36,321 nt of DNA from Streptomyces griseoluteus (lineage in GTDB: Bacteria; Actinomycetota; Actinomycetes; Streptomycetales; Streptomycetaceae), in NCBI GenBank assembly GCA_000717735.1, contig JOBE01000064.1, forward strand, positions 1-36,321, in the 5' to 3' direction. Positions 7,596-15,458 of the stretch are shown one piece after another. The notes under the pieces are model-generated. The model ran no database searches and was not told where the DNA came from. It saw only the letters and a program-made list of their open reading frames with translations. The position numbers and the translations under genes were made by a program. Position 1 is the stretch's first letter. Each line of letters begins with the position of its first letter.

Positions 7596-8983
7596 CCGCA
7601 CCGGGGGGACACCACGCGGATACGGCAAAGGGGGATGCGACCCGGCGGGACCGCGTCCCGCTCGCGACCGTCCTGGCCGCCAACGCCGTATCGATCACCG
7701 GAAACTCGCTCACCCTCATCGGCGTCCCGTGGTTCGCGCTCGACACCACGGGAAGCCCCGGCAAGGCAGGGATCGTCGCCTTCTGCGCGGCCCTGCCCGT
7801 CCTCGTCTCGGCCATCGCCGGCGGCCCGGTCATCGACCGGCTCGGGCGGCGGCGGGTCTCCGTCGTCTCGGACCTCGTCTGCGCCGTCGCTCTCGCCGCG
7901 ATCCCGCTGCTCAACCGGGCCGGCCTCCTGCAGTTCTGGATGCTGTGCGCCCTGATGGCCGTCACCGGCCTCTTCCACGCACCCGGCGAGACCGCCCGCA
8001 GCGTCCTCATCCCCGACCTGGCGCGCCGCGCCGGCACCCCGCTCTCCCGCGCCGCCAGTCTCTACGACGCCGTCTCGCGCGGCGCCCGGATGACCGGCGC
8101 CGCCCTCGCCGGCCTCCTCGTGGCGTTCATCGGCGCCGACACCGTCCTGTACCTCGACGCCGCCACGTTCGCCGTCTCCGCTCTGCTCGTACTCGCCGGC
8201 CTGCGCGGCATACCCTCCGCCGAACCCCTGCGCGGAGCCCCGCCGCTCTCCCCCGCCGCCTACCGGGCCGATCTGCGCGAGGGCTACGCGTTCCTGCTGC
8301 GCACCCGACTGCTCCTCGGCATCAACTTCGCCGTGATGATGACCAATGGCCTGTCGCTGAGCTGGAGTTCGGTCCTCCTGCCGCTCCACGCCCGCGAGGA
8401 GCTGGGCGGTTCGGCCTCGCTCGGCCTGCTCGTCGCCGTCTCCGGCGGCTGCGCCCTCGTCGGGGCGCTGGTCTACGGGGCCGTCGGCCACCGCTTCCCG
8501 CGCCGTCCGGTCTTCGCGGCCGGATTCCTGCTCACCGGAGCCCCCGCGTACCTGACCGCGGCCTTCACCGACACCACCGCGCCGCTGCTCGTGGCGATGG
8601 CTCTCGGCGGGCTCGGGGCGGGGGTGCTCAACCCGATCCTCACCACGGTCTTCTACGAGACCGTCCCGGAGGAACTGCGCAGTCGCGTCGGCGGCGCCAG
8701 CACGGCCTCCGTGCTGCTCACCGCCCCGCTCGGCGGGCTCGCCGCCGGATTCCTGGTGGAACGCACGGGGCTCACCGCGGCGCTCCTCACGATGGGCGGG
8801 GTGTACTTCCTGGCCAGCGTCTCACCGCTGGTGTTCCCCACCTGGCGGGCGATGGACGCCCCTCGGGCCGCCCCAGGGGGCATCCCGTCGGCCGCCCCCG
8901 CGCCCGGTCCGAAGGTCAGCAGGTCGGAACCTTCGACTCCTGGCCCTGGGCGAGGGCCCGGAGGGACGACACCGCGTCGCTGA
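7592..8983 (+). CDS. MFS transporter, drug-efflux type
   Basis: A 463-residue membrane protein with about 12 hydrophobic segments and the MFS motif between TM2 and TM3 (GGPVIDRLGRRRVSVVSD, near residue 77). GETARSVLIPDLARR after TM4 is typical of the MFS_3/enterobactin-exporter-like group that includes many macrolide- or multidrug-type effluxers. Start ATG overlaps the preceding stop. The last 40 or so residues are Pro/Gly/Ser-rich and extend 68 bp into the 3' end of the convergent Lon-domain peptidase gene. Substrate unknown; control by the ArsR-like repressor at the head of the operon is inferred from gene order. Confidence 0.88.
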   Translation: MTAPGGHHADTAKGDATRRDRVPLATVLAANAVSITGNSLTLIGVPWFALDTTGSPGKAGIVAFCAALPVLVSAIAGGPVIDRLGRRRVSVVSDLVCAVALAAIPLLNRAGLLQFWMLCALMAVTGLFHAPGETARSVLIPDLARRAGTPLSRAASLYDAVSRGARMTGAALAGLLVAFIGADTVLYLDAATFAVSALLVLAGLRGIPSAEPLRGAPPLSPAAYRADLREGYAFLLRTRLLLGINFAVMMTNGLSLSWSSVLLPLHAREELGGSASLGLLVAVSGGCALVGALVYGAVGHRFPRRPVFAAGFLLTGAPAYLTAAFTDTTAPLLVAMALGGLGAGVLNPILTTVFYETVPEELRSRVGGASTASVLLTAPLGGLAAGFLVERTGLTAALLTMGGVYFLASVSPLVFPTWRAMDAPRAAPGGIPSAAPAPGPKVSRSEPSTPGPGRGPGGTTPRR

Positions 8984-9710
8984 GCGCGGTGACGGGGACG
9001 AGACGCAGGCCCTTCGGCAGTTCGGCCTCGGCGTCCGAGCACTCGGCCTTCGGTACGAGGAAGACGGTGGCCCCGTCGCGGGCGGCGGCCTGGGTCTTGA
9101 GGGAGACGCCTCCGACGGCGCCGACCTCGCCGTCCGCCTCGATGGTGCCCGTACCGGCGACGGTCCGGCCGCCGGTGAGTTCACCGCCGTCGCCGTCGCC
9201 GGACAGCTTGTCGACGATGCCGAGGGAGAAGAGCAGCCCGGCGCTGGGCCCGCCGATGTCGGCGAGGTGCAGGGTCACCTTCACCTTCTCGGGGTCCATC
9301 TTGAGATAGCCGAGGGCGGCGAGGGTGGCCGCGTCCTGCGACTCCTTCATCTGACCGAGGTTGTGCTTCTCGATCTCGGCGTCCGACTTCCCCGACGGGT
9401 AGACGGAGTCGTGCGGCAGGACGGCCCGGTCGGTACGGAACCAGGCGTCGGTCACGTCCCCGAGGTCCACGTCCGTGGACGGCCCGGTCGCGACGATCGT
9501 CGTCATCCGCAGCTGGCCCTCGGTGTCGCGGACGGGCGCGCCGGTGATCGTGATGACCTCCCGCCCCTTGTCCTTGCCGAGCACGTCGGCGGTGGAGCCG
9601 GGCTGGGCGATCGCGTACGGCAGCGGCGCGAGGCCGACGACGACGAAGAGCGCGGCGACGGGCAGGGCGCAGACAGCGAGGGCGCGGGGGCGGGAGAGAC
9701 TGGAGAGCAC
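8916..9710 (-). CDS. Secreted/membrane-anchored Lon-domain (S16) serine peptidase, YlbL-like without PDZ
   Basis: 264 residues: a signal-anchor at 10-30 (ALAVCALPVAALFVVVGLAP), a region resembling the N-terminal part of B. subtilis YlbL (about 35-140), and a Lon-type protease domain. The Ser-Lys dyad is visible as S156 in DIGGPSAGLL and K205 in GGVSLKTQAA. Typical YlbL proteins have a PDZ domain of about 90 residues before the Lon domain and are near 340 residues long; here the PDZ is absent. No ATPase domain is present, so it is an ATP-independent extracytoplasmic peptidase. GTG 9710 follows a TAGATT -10-like hexamer by 6 nt, which suggests leaderless translation. Its 3' end overlaps the convergent MFS gene by 68 bp. 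Confidence 0.85.
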   Translation of the reverse strand: MLSSLSRPRALAVCALPVAALFVVVGLAPLPYAIAQPGSTADVLGKDKGREVITITGAPVRDTEGQLRMTTIVATGPSTDVDLGDVTDAWFRTDRAVLPHDSVYPSGKSDAEIEKHNLGQMKESQDAATLAALGYLKMDPEKVKVTLHLADIGGPSAGLLFSLGIVDKLSGDGDGGELTGGRTVAGTGTIEADGEVGAVGGVSLKTQAAARDGATVFLVPKAECSDAEAELPKGLRLVPVTALSDAVSSLRALAQGQESKVPTC

Positions 9711-9716
9711 GCCCCC

Positions 9717-9722
9717 AATCTA
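9717..9722 (-). promoter_or_regulatory. TAGATT -10 element for the Lon-domain peptidase
   Basis: On the minus strand TAGATT, matching the Streptomyces TAGRRT consensus, ends 6 nt before the GTG start at 9710. That places transcription start at or next to the start codon. No good -35 hexamer is visible 17-19 bp upstream, where instead a perfect 13-bp hairpin lies. Confidence 0.4.
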
Positions 9723-9729
9723 CTGGGAC

Positions 9730-9760
9730 GCGGCCCGCCCCCGGGTCGGGGGCGGGCCGC
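9730..9760. repeat. Perfect 13-bp stem-loop between peptidase promoter and ArsR remnant
   Basis: gcggcccgccccc (9730-9742) pairs completely with gggggcgggccgc (9748-9760) around a 5-nt loop. It lies just upstream of the peptidase promoter and at the truncated 5' edge of the ArsR pseudogene. It may be a terminator left from deleted DNA, or the site at which a deletion occurred. Confidence 0.7.
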
Positions 9761-9779
9761 CGGTACGGGCAGGTGGCGG

Positions 9780-10333
9780 GCGAAGAAGGACCGCAGGAGC
9801 CTGCGTACGTACGCGCTCGCCGTCGCCGAGCACGGCCTGGACACGGCCCTGACCGCCCTGGCGCCGGGCTCACGGCTGCGGGACGGCGTGTGGGAGTGGC
9901 CGGCGAGCGGCCCGGGAGGGCGGGAGATCCGGCTCGGCGGAAGGGGCCTCGTCCTCCTGCCGACGTTCCACTGGCGTGGCGGCCCCCTCGTCCAGAACCT
10001 GCCGTACCGGCCGGTGGTCCTCGCCTACCCGGCGGGCCGGGGCCTGCCGCTCGCTCCGGACGGCGCCGACACCCCGGAGGACGCCCTCGCGGGGTCCTGG
10101 GCCGCACCAGAACGGCGCTGCTGCGGGCCCTGGCGGAGCCCCGTACGACCACGGAACTGGCGCGGCGCGCGAACGTCGGCGGCGCGACGGCCTCGGCCCA
10201 CGCGTCGGCCCTCCGGGCGGCGGACCTGCTCGCGACGGAACGCACGGGCCGCTCGGTCCACCACACCCGCACGCCCTTGGCCGCGCTCCTCCTGGGGGCG
10301 ACCCTGCCCACGGTCAGCGACGCCCCCGCCTAG
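9780..10333 (+). pseudogene. Remnant of a winged-helix ArsR-family regulator (5' truncated, frameshifted)
   Basis: One frame from about 9780 to 10090 encodes the middle of a Streptomyces ArsR-family protein (AVAEHGLDTALTALAPGSRL, then IRLGGRGLVLLPTFHWRG). The next frame from about 10094 to 10333 encodes the C-terminal winged helix (GRTRTALLRALAEPRTTTEL, then ATASAHASALRAADL). The switch falls at the G-run 10091-10094: one extra G would join ...EDALAG to VLGRTRT in a single frame. The N-terminal 150 or so residues usual for this family are missing and no start with a ribosome-binding site exists. It is therefore truncated and frameshifted; the frameshift alone could be a sequencing error, the missing 5' end cannot. 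Confidence 0.65.
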
Positions 10334-10343
10334 AGGCGGGGGC
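10322..10343. terminator. Bidirectional hairpin, stop codon in loop
   Basis: gcccccgcc (10322-10330) pairs perfectly with ggcgggggc (10335-10343) around the loop TAGA, which contains the pseudogene's TAG. It lies 24 bp from the stop of the convergent IclR gene. No U-tract follows, as is common for Streptomyces terminators. Confidence 0.65.
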
Positions 10344-10366
10344 TCCACCCTCTGGACCAGCGCGTC

Positions 10367-11008
10367 CTAGCGCAGCGCGTCGGCGACCTCCCGGGCCGCG
10401 TCGACCACCCGCGGTCCCACCCGCTCCGGCACCGCGTCCGCGAGCATCACGACGCCGACGCTGCCTTCGACTCCGGTCACGCCGACGAGCGGGGCGGCGG
10501 CGCCGCTCGCGCCGGCCTCCAGTTCGCCGTGGGTGAGGGTGTAGCCCGGTTCGGTCAGACCGCCCTGGCGGGCGGAGAGGATGGCGCGGCCGGCCGCGCC
10601 CCGGTCCAGCGGGTGCCGGAAGCCGGCCCGGTAGGCGACGTGGTAGTCGGTCCAGGTCGGTTCGACGACCGCGACCGCGAGCGCCTCCGCCCCGTCGACC
10701 AGCGTGAGGTGGGCCGTCGCCCCTATGTCCTCGGCGAGCGACCGCAGCGCGGGCAGCGCCGCTTCGCGCACCAGGGGGTGGACCTGGCGGCCGAGCCGCA
10801 GCACGCCGAGGCCGACGCGGGCGCGGCCGCCGAGGTCTCGGCGGACCAGGGCGTGCTGTTCGAGGGTGGCGAGCAGTCGGTAGACCACGGTCCGGTTGAC
10901 GCCGAGTTTGTTGGACAACTCGGTGACGGTCAGGCCGTGGTCGGTGTCGGCGAGCAGTTTGAGGACTCTGAGTCCCCGGTCGAGCGTCTGGGAGGTCTCC
11001 GCGGTCAC
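10367..11008 (-). CDS. IclR family transcriptional regulator
   Basis: 213 residues. Residues about 8-70 form the IclR winged HTH (TLDRGLRVLKLLADTDHGLT, then VTELSNKLGVNRTVVYRLLA, then TLEQHALVRRD), followed by the GAF-like effector domain with REAALPALRSLAEDIGATAHL and a shortened C-terminal part (full-length IclR proteins are about 250 residues). GTG 11008 is chosen because GGAGAG lies about 6 nt upstream and the HTH begins immediately; the frame stays open upstream to 11278 without a ribosome-binding site. The target is unknown; neither neighbouring gene is an obvious catabolic partner. IclR proteins usually bind small organic acids or aromatics. Confidence 0.88.
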   Translation of the reverse strand: MTAETSQTLDRGLRVLKLLADTDHGLTVTELSNKLGVNRTVVYRLLATLEQHALVRRDLGGRARVGLGVLRLGRQVHPLVREAALPALRSLAEDIGATAHLTLVDGAEALAVAVVEPTWTDYHVAYRAGFRHPLDRGAAGRAILSARQGGLTEPGYTLTHGELEAGASGAAAPLVGVTGVEGSVGVVMLADAVPERVGPRVVDAAREVADALR

Positions 11009-11379
11009 GACGCCCTCTCCTTCGGAGTGAGTGGTGGGCGGGACTCTCACGGGTCTGCGTCGCCGGTCCCGTCGGCGACGCACGTCAGAGGCCGCCGGCA
11101 GGAAGGGGTACACCGGCTGCGCTCCGCGGCGGCGCTGCCACGGGGCGAATGCTTTTGAGCCGGGACAGTAGCGACCCGCTCCGCTCAGCGGAAGACCTCG
11201 TCCAGAATCCGGGCGTCGGCGACCGGATAGAGACGGTTCGGGACCTTCGTCGGTCGGACACGGGACTTTGGCGGACAAGATCGGCTTTGTCGCGCCCGTA
11301 GCGTGGAAGCCGCCCGGAGACCGACCGTGGGGGCCGGTCTCCGGCGCGGTCCCGCCGCCGGCCCGGCCGCCGCGGGACG
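11009..11379. other. Upstream region of the IclR gene, no gene seen
   Basis: This part of the 426-bp gap holds no credible gene. It must contain the IclR promoter. GACAA (11274-11278) and TTGTC (11287-11291) form a short dyad, and ccggagaccg (11314-11323) pairs with cggtctccgg (11335-11344) as a 10-bp stem with an 11-nt loop, next to the larger terminator. Confidence 0.4.
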
Positions 11380-11417
11380 GCTGAGGCCCGTACGACCTCG
11401 GTCGTACGGGCCTCAGC
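11380..11417 (-). terminator. Perfect 17-bp stem terminator of the helicase gene
   Basis: gctgaggcccgtacgac (11380-11396) pairs completely with gtcgtacgggcctcagc (11401-11417) around a 4-nt loop ctcg. It begins 18 nt after the helicase stop codon. There is no U-run, which is usual for high-GC actinobacteria. Confidence 0.85.
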
Positions 11418-11434
11418 GGCTCACCGGGACGGCG

Positions 11435-13225
11435 TCATCGCATCCGGGTGGCCCACTCCTGCACCTTCTTGATCCGTTCCCGGATCTGGCCGGCGGTGGC
11501 CTCCGCGCTCGGCGGTCCGCCGCACACCCGGCGCAGCTCCGTGTGGATCACGCCGTGGGGCTTGCCGGTCTGGTGGACGTACGCGCCGACCATGGTGTTG
11601 AGCTGCTTGCGCAGTTCGAGCAGCTCCTTGTGGGAAACGACAGGGCGCCGCTCCGCGGGGAGTTCGAGCAGGTCCGCCTCGTCGTCCGGTTTCTTGCGGC
11701 TGTGCGCGATCTGCCGGGCCTGGCGCTTCTGCAGCAGGAGCTGGACCTGGTCGGGTTCGAGGAGGCCGGGGATGCCGAGGTAGTCCTGCTCCTCGGCGCT
11801 GCCGGGGTGGGCCTGCATGCCGAACTCGGCGCTGTTGTAGAGCACCCGGTCGAAGACGGCGTCGGACTCCAGGGCCTCGAACGGCAGCATGTCCTGCTCG
11901 CCGGTGTCCTCGTCCTGCTGCTTCTCCGCCTCCGCCATCTCCTTCTCGGATTCGGCGTACGGGTCCTCCTCGCCCTGCTTCTTGGGCTTGTCGAGGACGT
12001 GGTCGCGCTCGACCTCCATCTCGTTGGCGAAGCCGAGGAGGCTGGGGATGGTGGGAAGGAACACGGAGGCGGTCTCGCCGCGCCTGCGGGAACGCACGAA
12101 ACGGCCGACGGCCTGCGCGAAGAAGAGCGGGGTCGAGATCGTCGTCGCGTACACGCCGACGGAGAGGCGGGGGACGTCGACGCCCTCGGACACCATGCGG
12201 ACGGCGACCATCCAGCGGTCGGTGTTCTCGCTGAACTCGTCGATGCGGTTCGAGGCGCCGGTGTCGTCGGAGAGGACGACGGTGGGTCTGGTGCCGGTGA
12301 TCTCGCGGATCAGCTTGGCGTAGGAGCGGGCCGAGTCCTGGTCGGAGGCGATGACGAGGCCGCCGGCGTCGGGAATCGACTTCCGGACCTCGGTCAGGCG
12401 CTGGTCGGCGGCGCGCAGGACGTTCGGCATCCAGTCGCCCTTGGCGTCGAGCGCGGTGCGCCAGGCCTGCGAGACGGCGTCCTTGGTCATCGGCTCGCCG
12501 AGGCGGGCGGCGATCTCGTCGCCGGCCTTGGTGCGCCAGCGCATGTTGCCGCTGTAGGAGAGGAAGATGACCGGCCGGACGACACCGTCGCCGAGGGCGT
12601 TGCCGTAGCCGTAGGTGTAGTCGGCGGAGGACCGCCGGATGCCGTCGTTCCCCTCCTCGTACGTGACGAAGGGGATCGGGTTCGTGTCCGACCGGAAGGG
12701 GGTACCGGTCAGCGCGAGGCGCCGGGTGGCGGGCTCGAACGCCTCCAGGCAGGCCTCGCCCCAGGACTTGGAGTCTCCCGCGTGGTGGATCTCGTCGAGG
12801 ATGACGAGGGTCTTGCGCTGTTCACAGCGGTTGCGGTGGAGCATGGGCCGGACTCCGACACCGGCGTAGGTGATGGCGACGCCGTCGTACTCCTTGCTGA
12901 GCGGCCCGGCGCTGTAGTCCGGGTCCAGCTTGATCCCTATGCGCGCGGCGGCGGCGGCCCACTGCTTCTTCAGGTGCTCGGTGGGCGCGACGACGGTGAT
13001 CTGCTGCACGACGTGGTGGTGCAGCAGCCAGGACGCCAGGGTCAGGGCGAAGGTCGTCTTGCCGGCGCCGGGGGTGGCGACGGCGAGGAAGTCTCGGGGC
13101 TGCTCCTGGAGGTACCTGTCCATGGCGCCCTGCTGCCAGGCTCGCAGCTTGCCGGCGGTACCCCACGGGGCCCGGCCGGGGAAGGCGGGAGAGAGGTGAT
13201 GAGAGGAGGTGGTGGTAGTAGTCAC
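11435..13225 (-). CDS. DEAH-box superfamily 2 helicase
   Basis: 596 residues with all main SF2 motifs: Walker A ATPGAGKTT (50-58), DEIH (144-147), motif III LTGTPFRSD (172-180), a motif V region MVSEGVDVPRLSVGVYAT and motif VI QAVGRFVRSRRRG. It resembles the SSL2/ERCC3-like group of DNA-repair or restriction-type helicases. A long acidic, Lys/Glu-rich insert (around KPKKQGEEDPYAESEKEM) follows motif VI, and the C-terminal part is helical without a nuclease motif. GTG 13225 has a GGAG close upstream. It stands alone between its terminator and the toxin gene, 104 bp from the latter. The exact role is not known; DNA repair or RNA/DNA remodelling is inferred from the family. Confidence 0.88.
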   Translation of the reverse strand: MTTTTTSSHHLSPAFPGRAPWGTAGKLRAWQQGAMDRYLQEQPRDFLAVATPGAGKTTFALTLASWLLHHHVVQQITVVAPTEHLKKQWAAAAARIGIKLDPDYSAGPLSKEYDGVAITYAGVGVRPMLHRNRCEQRKTLVILDEIHHAGDSKSWGEACLEAFEPATRRLALTGTPFRSDTNPIPFVTYEEGNDGIRRSSADYTYGYGNALGDGVVRPVIFLSYSGNMRWRTKAGDEIAARLGEPMTKDAVSQAWRTALDAKGDWMPNVLRAADQRLTEVRKSIPDAGGLVIASDQDSARSYAKLIREITGTRPTVVLSDDTGASNRIDEFSENTDRWMVAVRMVSEGVDVPRLSVGVYATTISTPLFFAQAVGRFVRSRRRGETASVFLPTIPSLLGFANEMEVERDHVLDKPKKQGEEDPYAESEKEMAEAEKQQDEDTGEQDMLPFEALESDAVFDRVLYNSAEFGMQAHPGSAEEQDYLGIPGLLEPDQVQLLLQKRQARQIAHSRKKPDDEADLLELPAERRPVVSHKELLELRKQLNTMVGAYVHQTGKPHGVIHTELRRVCGGPPSAEATAGQIRERIKKVQEWATRMR

Positions 13226-13257
13226 GATCTCCGGGTTCGACGCTCGTCCAGATATGA

Positions 13258-13325
13258 CAACCGGGCCACCTTACCGGCGGCCCGGCCGGATCCTCGTATG
13301 AATCAGGGTGCGTGTGGCCCGGTTG
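13258..13325. terminator. Nested inverted repeats between doc and the helicase gene
   Basis: ccgggcc (13261-13267) pairs with ggcccgg (13279-13285), and a longer 12-bp perfect pair joins caaccgggccac (13258-13269) with gtggcccggttg (13314-13325). These two folds are mutually exclusive because they share the left arm. The block fills the gap after the toxin stop, so it probably terminates the toxin-antitoxin transcript; it could also lie in the helicase promoter. Confidence 0.55.
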
Positions 13326-13329
13326 CGAT

Positions 13330-13722
13330 TCAGCTCACGTCGGGAGCGATCAGCTCGCGCAGCCCCTGGGAGATCGCCTTGACCTCGTCGGTCTCGCCGG
13401 TCGCCACGGAGATGACCAGGCGCTCCGCCGCGTCGATGTCGGGGCGGAGCTGGACGCCGTTCATGGCGAGGAAGGTGACGCATGACAGCCAGGCGGTGCG
13501 CTTGTTCCCGTCGAGGAAGGGACGGTTGATCGCGAGCGACTGGAGCAGCGCGGCGGCCTTGTCGAGGAGGTCGGGGTACGCCTCCTCGCCGAACATGGCC
13601 GCGCTCGGCCGGTGCACCGCCGATTCGAGCAGTCCCGCGTCGCGTACGACGACGGTCTGGTCGTCCACGGCGTGCTCCGCCACGACCAGAACGTCCTCGG
13701 CGGAGAGATAGACACAGCTCAC
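13330..13722 (-). CDS. Doc-like (Fic/DOC family) toxin with His-to-Arg change in the catalytic motif
   Basis: 130 residues with the Doc fold signature: AVHRPSAAMFGEEAYPDLLD (residues 36-54), LLQSLA, and the Fic/Doc motif at 66-76, NRPFLDGNKRT. Doc of phage P1 phosphorylates EF-Tu using H66 in HxFxDANKR. Aligning the motif places R67 where that His should be, while F, D, N, K and R are kept, so activity is uncertain. GTG 13722 overlaps the antitoxin stop (GTGA, 13719-13722), a typical toxin-antitoxin coupling. The call as a toxin rests on family and operon order. Confidence 0.85.
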   Translation of the reverse strand: MSCVYLSAEDVLVVAEHAVDDQTVVVRDAGLLESAVHRPSAAMFGEEAYPDLLDKAAALLQSLAINRPFLDGNKRTAWLSCVTFLAMNGVQLRPDIDAAERLVISVATGETDEVKAISQGLRELIAPDVS

Positions 13723-13919
13723 TTGAGCCGCTCCATCAGCTCGTGCCACTTGGCCGCCTGCTCCATGGCGGTCTTCCGCACGATCGCCTGCTGGGCGGTG
13801 CGGGCGAGGTAGTCGTCGACCGCCTGGAGGAGTATGGCGTGCATGCTGGTGCCCTCCTGCTCGGCGCGCAGCTTGAGGGCCTCGGTCTGGTCGTCGCGAA
13901 GACGCAGGTTCATCGCCAT
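13719..13919 (-). CDS. Ribbon-helix-helix antitoxin of the Doc-like toxin
   Basis: 66 residues. The N-terminus MAMNLRLRDDQTEALKLRAE with TSMHAILLQAVDDYL is a ribbon-helix-helix DNA-binding domain of the CopG/Arc type, and the C-terminal helix (VRKTAMEQAAKWHELMERLK) would cover the toxin. It overlaps the toxin by 4 nt. ATG 13919 is the first of two close ATGs (MAM); no strong ribosome-binding site precedes it. Directly upstream is a duplicated 13-bp operator, so it probably represses its own promoter, alone and together with the toxin. Confidence 0.85.
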   Translation of the reverse strand: MAMNLRLRDDQTEALKLRAEQEGTSMHAILLQAVDDYLARTAQQAIVRKTAMEQAAKWHELMERLK

Positions 13920-13920
13920 A

Positions 13921-13957
13921 CCAGAACGGTACCGCTCGGTGGGGCCAGAGTGGTACC
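13921..13957. promoter_or_regulatory. Duplicated GGTACC-centred operator of the toxin-antitoxin operon
   Basis: CCAGAACGGTACC (13921-13933) and CCAGAGTGGTACC (13945-13957) agree at 11 of 13 positions, are 24 bp apart and each contains the palindrome GGTACC. They lie from 2 bp upstream of the antitoxin start, as expected for autoregulation by a ribbon-helix-helix protein. Confidence 0.6.
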
Positions 13958-13964
13958 AAGCCGC

Positions 13965-15458
13965 TCAGGTGCGGGCTCCCTTCGCCTCCAGCCGCGTAGC
14001 GACCCACGCCCCGACCGCCGCCACCCCCGCCATCGGCAGGAAGACCGCCGCGAAGGCCGCCGGGTGGGAGCCCGTGGACGCGTGCGAGCCGACCGCGTGG
14101 CCGACCGCGCCGCCGCCGAGGGCCGCGAAGGCCGCGCCGCCCGCGGCGAGGAGGAGGACGTTGGAGAGGCCGTCGGAGATCTGCAGGGCGGCCGAGTTCG
14201 CGCCGACCTCCGCGGGCGCGGAGAGCTTCATGAGCAGCACGCTCGTCGAGGAGATCACGGCTCCCATGCCGAGGCAGCCGACGCCCCAGGCCGCCGCGAC
14301 CACCCACACCGGCACCGCGGTGATCAGCACGCTCGGGGCCACGGCGATGGCGAGGGCCACGAGGACCATGCCGAGGACGACGAGCCGTTCCCGGTACGGC
14401 TCCGTCCACGGCCGGGCCTGGATCCAGGAGCCGAGCGCCCACGTGAGGCCGCCCAGGGCGAGCGAGAGGCCGGCCAGGGTGGGGCTCAGGCCCCGCTGGG
14501 TGACCAGCATCAGCGGCACGAAGGACTCGGCCGCGATGAAGGCGCCGGCGGCGATGCCCCGCAGCAGGATGACGGACGGCAGCCCGCGGGCCGCCCGCCA
14601 GGTGCCGCGCGGCAGCAGCCCGCGGGAGGTGGGCACGAGGAGCGCGGCGCCCGCGACGGCCGGGAGCAGGGAGAGCCAGCGCAGCTCCTGACCGCCGTAC
14701 TGGAGGAGGGCGGCACCGGCCGAGAGACCGAGCGCCAGCCGGATCCGGCGCCGGTCCCACGGGGCGACGGGCACGGCCGGGTCGGCGGGGCCCGAGGCGG
14801 TGCGGCGGATCGCGGGGAGGGCGAGGGCCAGCGGGAAGACGACGAGGACGGGGATGCCGACGAAGACCCAGCGCCAGCCGAGGTGCTCGGTGACCGTGCC
14901 GGCGGCGAGCGGACCGACGACGGAGGGGACGACCCAGCTGGCGGCGAAAGCCGCCATGATCGCGGGCCTGAGGTGCTCCGCGTAGGCGCGGCCGACGATC
15001 ACGTACAGGGCGACGATGACGAGACCGCCGCCGAGGCCCTGGACGGCCCGGCCGAGGATGAACAGCCACATGGCACCGGCTGTCCCGGAGAGGAGCAGTC
15101 CGGCGGCGAAGGCGCTGATACCGGCGGTCAGGGGCGCGAGCGGCCCCCTCCGGTCCGACCACTGCCCGGCCAGGACCATGGCGAAGAGGCTGGTGGTGAA
15201 GTAGGCGGAGAAGGCGAAGGCGTAGAGGGAGACGCCGTTCAGCTCGCGGGCGGCGACGGGCATGGCGGTGCCGACGGCGGTCGCCTCGAAGGCGATGAGC
15301 AGGACGACGGAGACGATGCCGATGCTGAGCGCCCGGTGGGCCGGGTCGAGAACGGACCCCTTGGTGTCGTCGGCCACGGCACGGGGCCCGGGTCTTCCGG
15401 CGGCGTCGCCGGCTGCGTCTGCGTCCGCTTCGGCGTCGCGGGGTTCGAGGGCGCTCAT
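13965..15458 (-). CDS. MFS transporter
   Basis: 497 residues with about 12-14 hydrophobic segments. After a charged, acidic 40-residue N-terminus, TM1 contains FEATAVGTAMPVAARELNG, TM2-3 the loop motif AGQWSDRRGPLAPL, and TM4 GRAVQGLGGGLVIVALYV, matching the drug:proton antiporter family. The cytoplasmic loop motif WRWVFVGIPV after TM6 supports a DHA2-like group. ATG 15458 has a G-rich stretch just upstream. It is a single gene, 45 bp from the toxin-antitoxin operon, and no linked regulator or biosynthetic gene hints at the substrate. Confidence 0.88.
   Translation of the reverse strand: MSALEPRDAEADADAAGDAAGRPGPRAVADDTKGSVLDPAHRALSIGIVSVVLLIAFEATAVGTAMPVAARELNGVSLYAFAFSAYFTTSLFAMVLAGQWSDRRGPLAPLTAGISAFAAGLLLSGTAGAMWLFILGRAVQGLGGGLVIVALYVIVGRAYAEHLRPAIMAAFAASWVVPSVVGPLAAGTVTEHLGWRWVFVGIPVLVVFPLALALPAIRRTASGPADPAVPVAPWDRRRIRLALGLSAGAALLQYGGQELRWLSLLPAVAGAALLVPTSRGLLPRGTWRAARGLPSVILLRGIAAGAFIAAESFVPLMLVTQRGLSPTLAGLSLALGGLTWALGSWIQARPWTEPYRERLVVLGMVLVALAIAVAPSVLITAVPVWVVAAAWGVGCLGMGAVISSTSVLLMKLSAPAEVGANSAALQISDGLSNVLLLAAGGAAFAALGGGAVGHAVGSHASTGSHPAAFAAVFLPMAGVAAVGAWVATRLEAKGART

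Noticed and set aside
11303..13711. An 802-residue plus-strand frame opposite the helicase and toxin genes
   Set aside because: Same reasoning: antisense to genes with complete motifs, Val/Gly/Asp-rich shadow composition, and it runs through a terminator hairpin.
11435..13919. A phage-defence island made of the helicase and the toxin-antitoxin pair
   Set aside because: The helicase has its own terminator and no nuclease, methylase or other defence partner; it looks like a single chromosomal gene beside a common toxin-antitoxin pair.
7592..15458. An antibiotic biosynthetic cluster suggested by two MFS pumps and regulators
   Set aside because: No PKS, NRPS, terpene, RiPP or tailoring genes accompany them.
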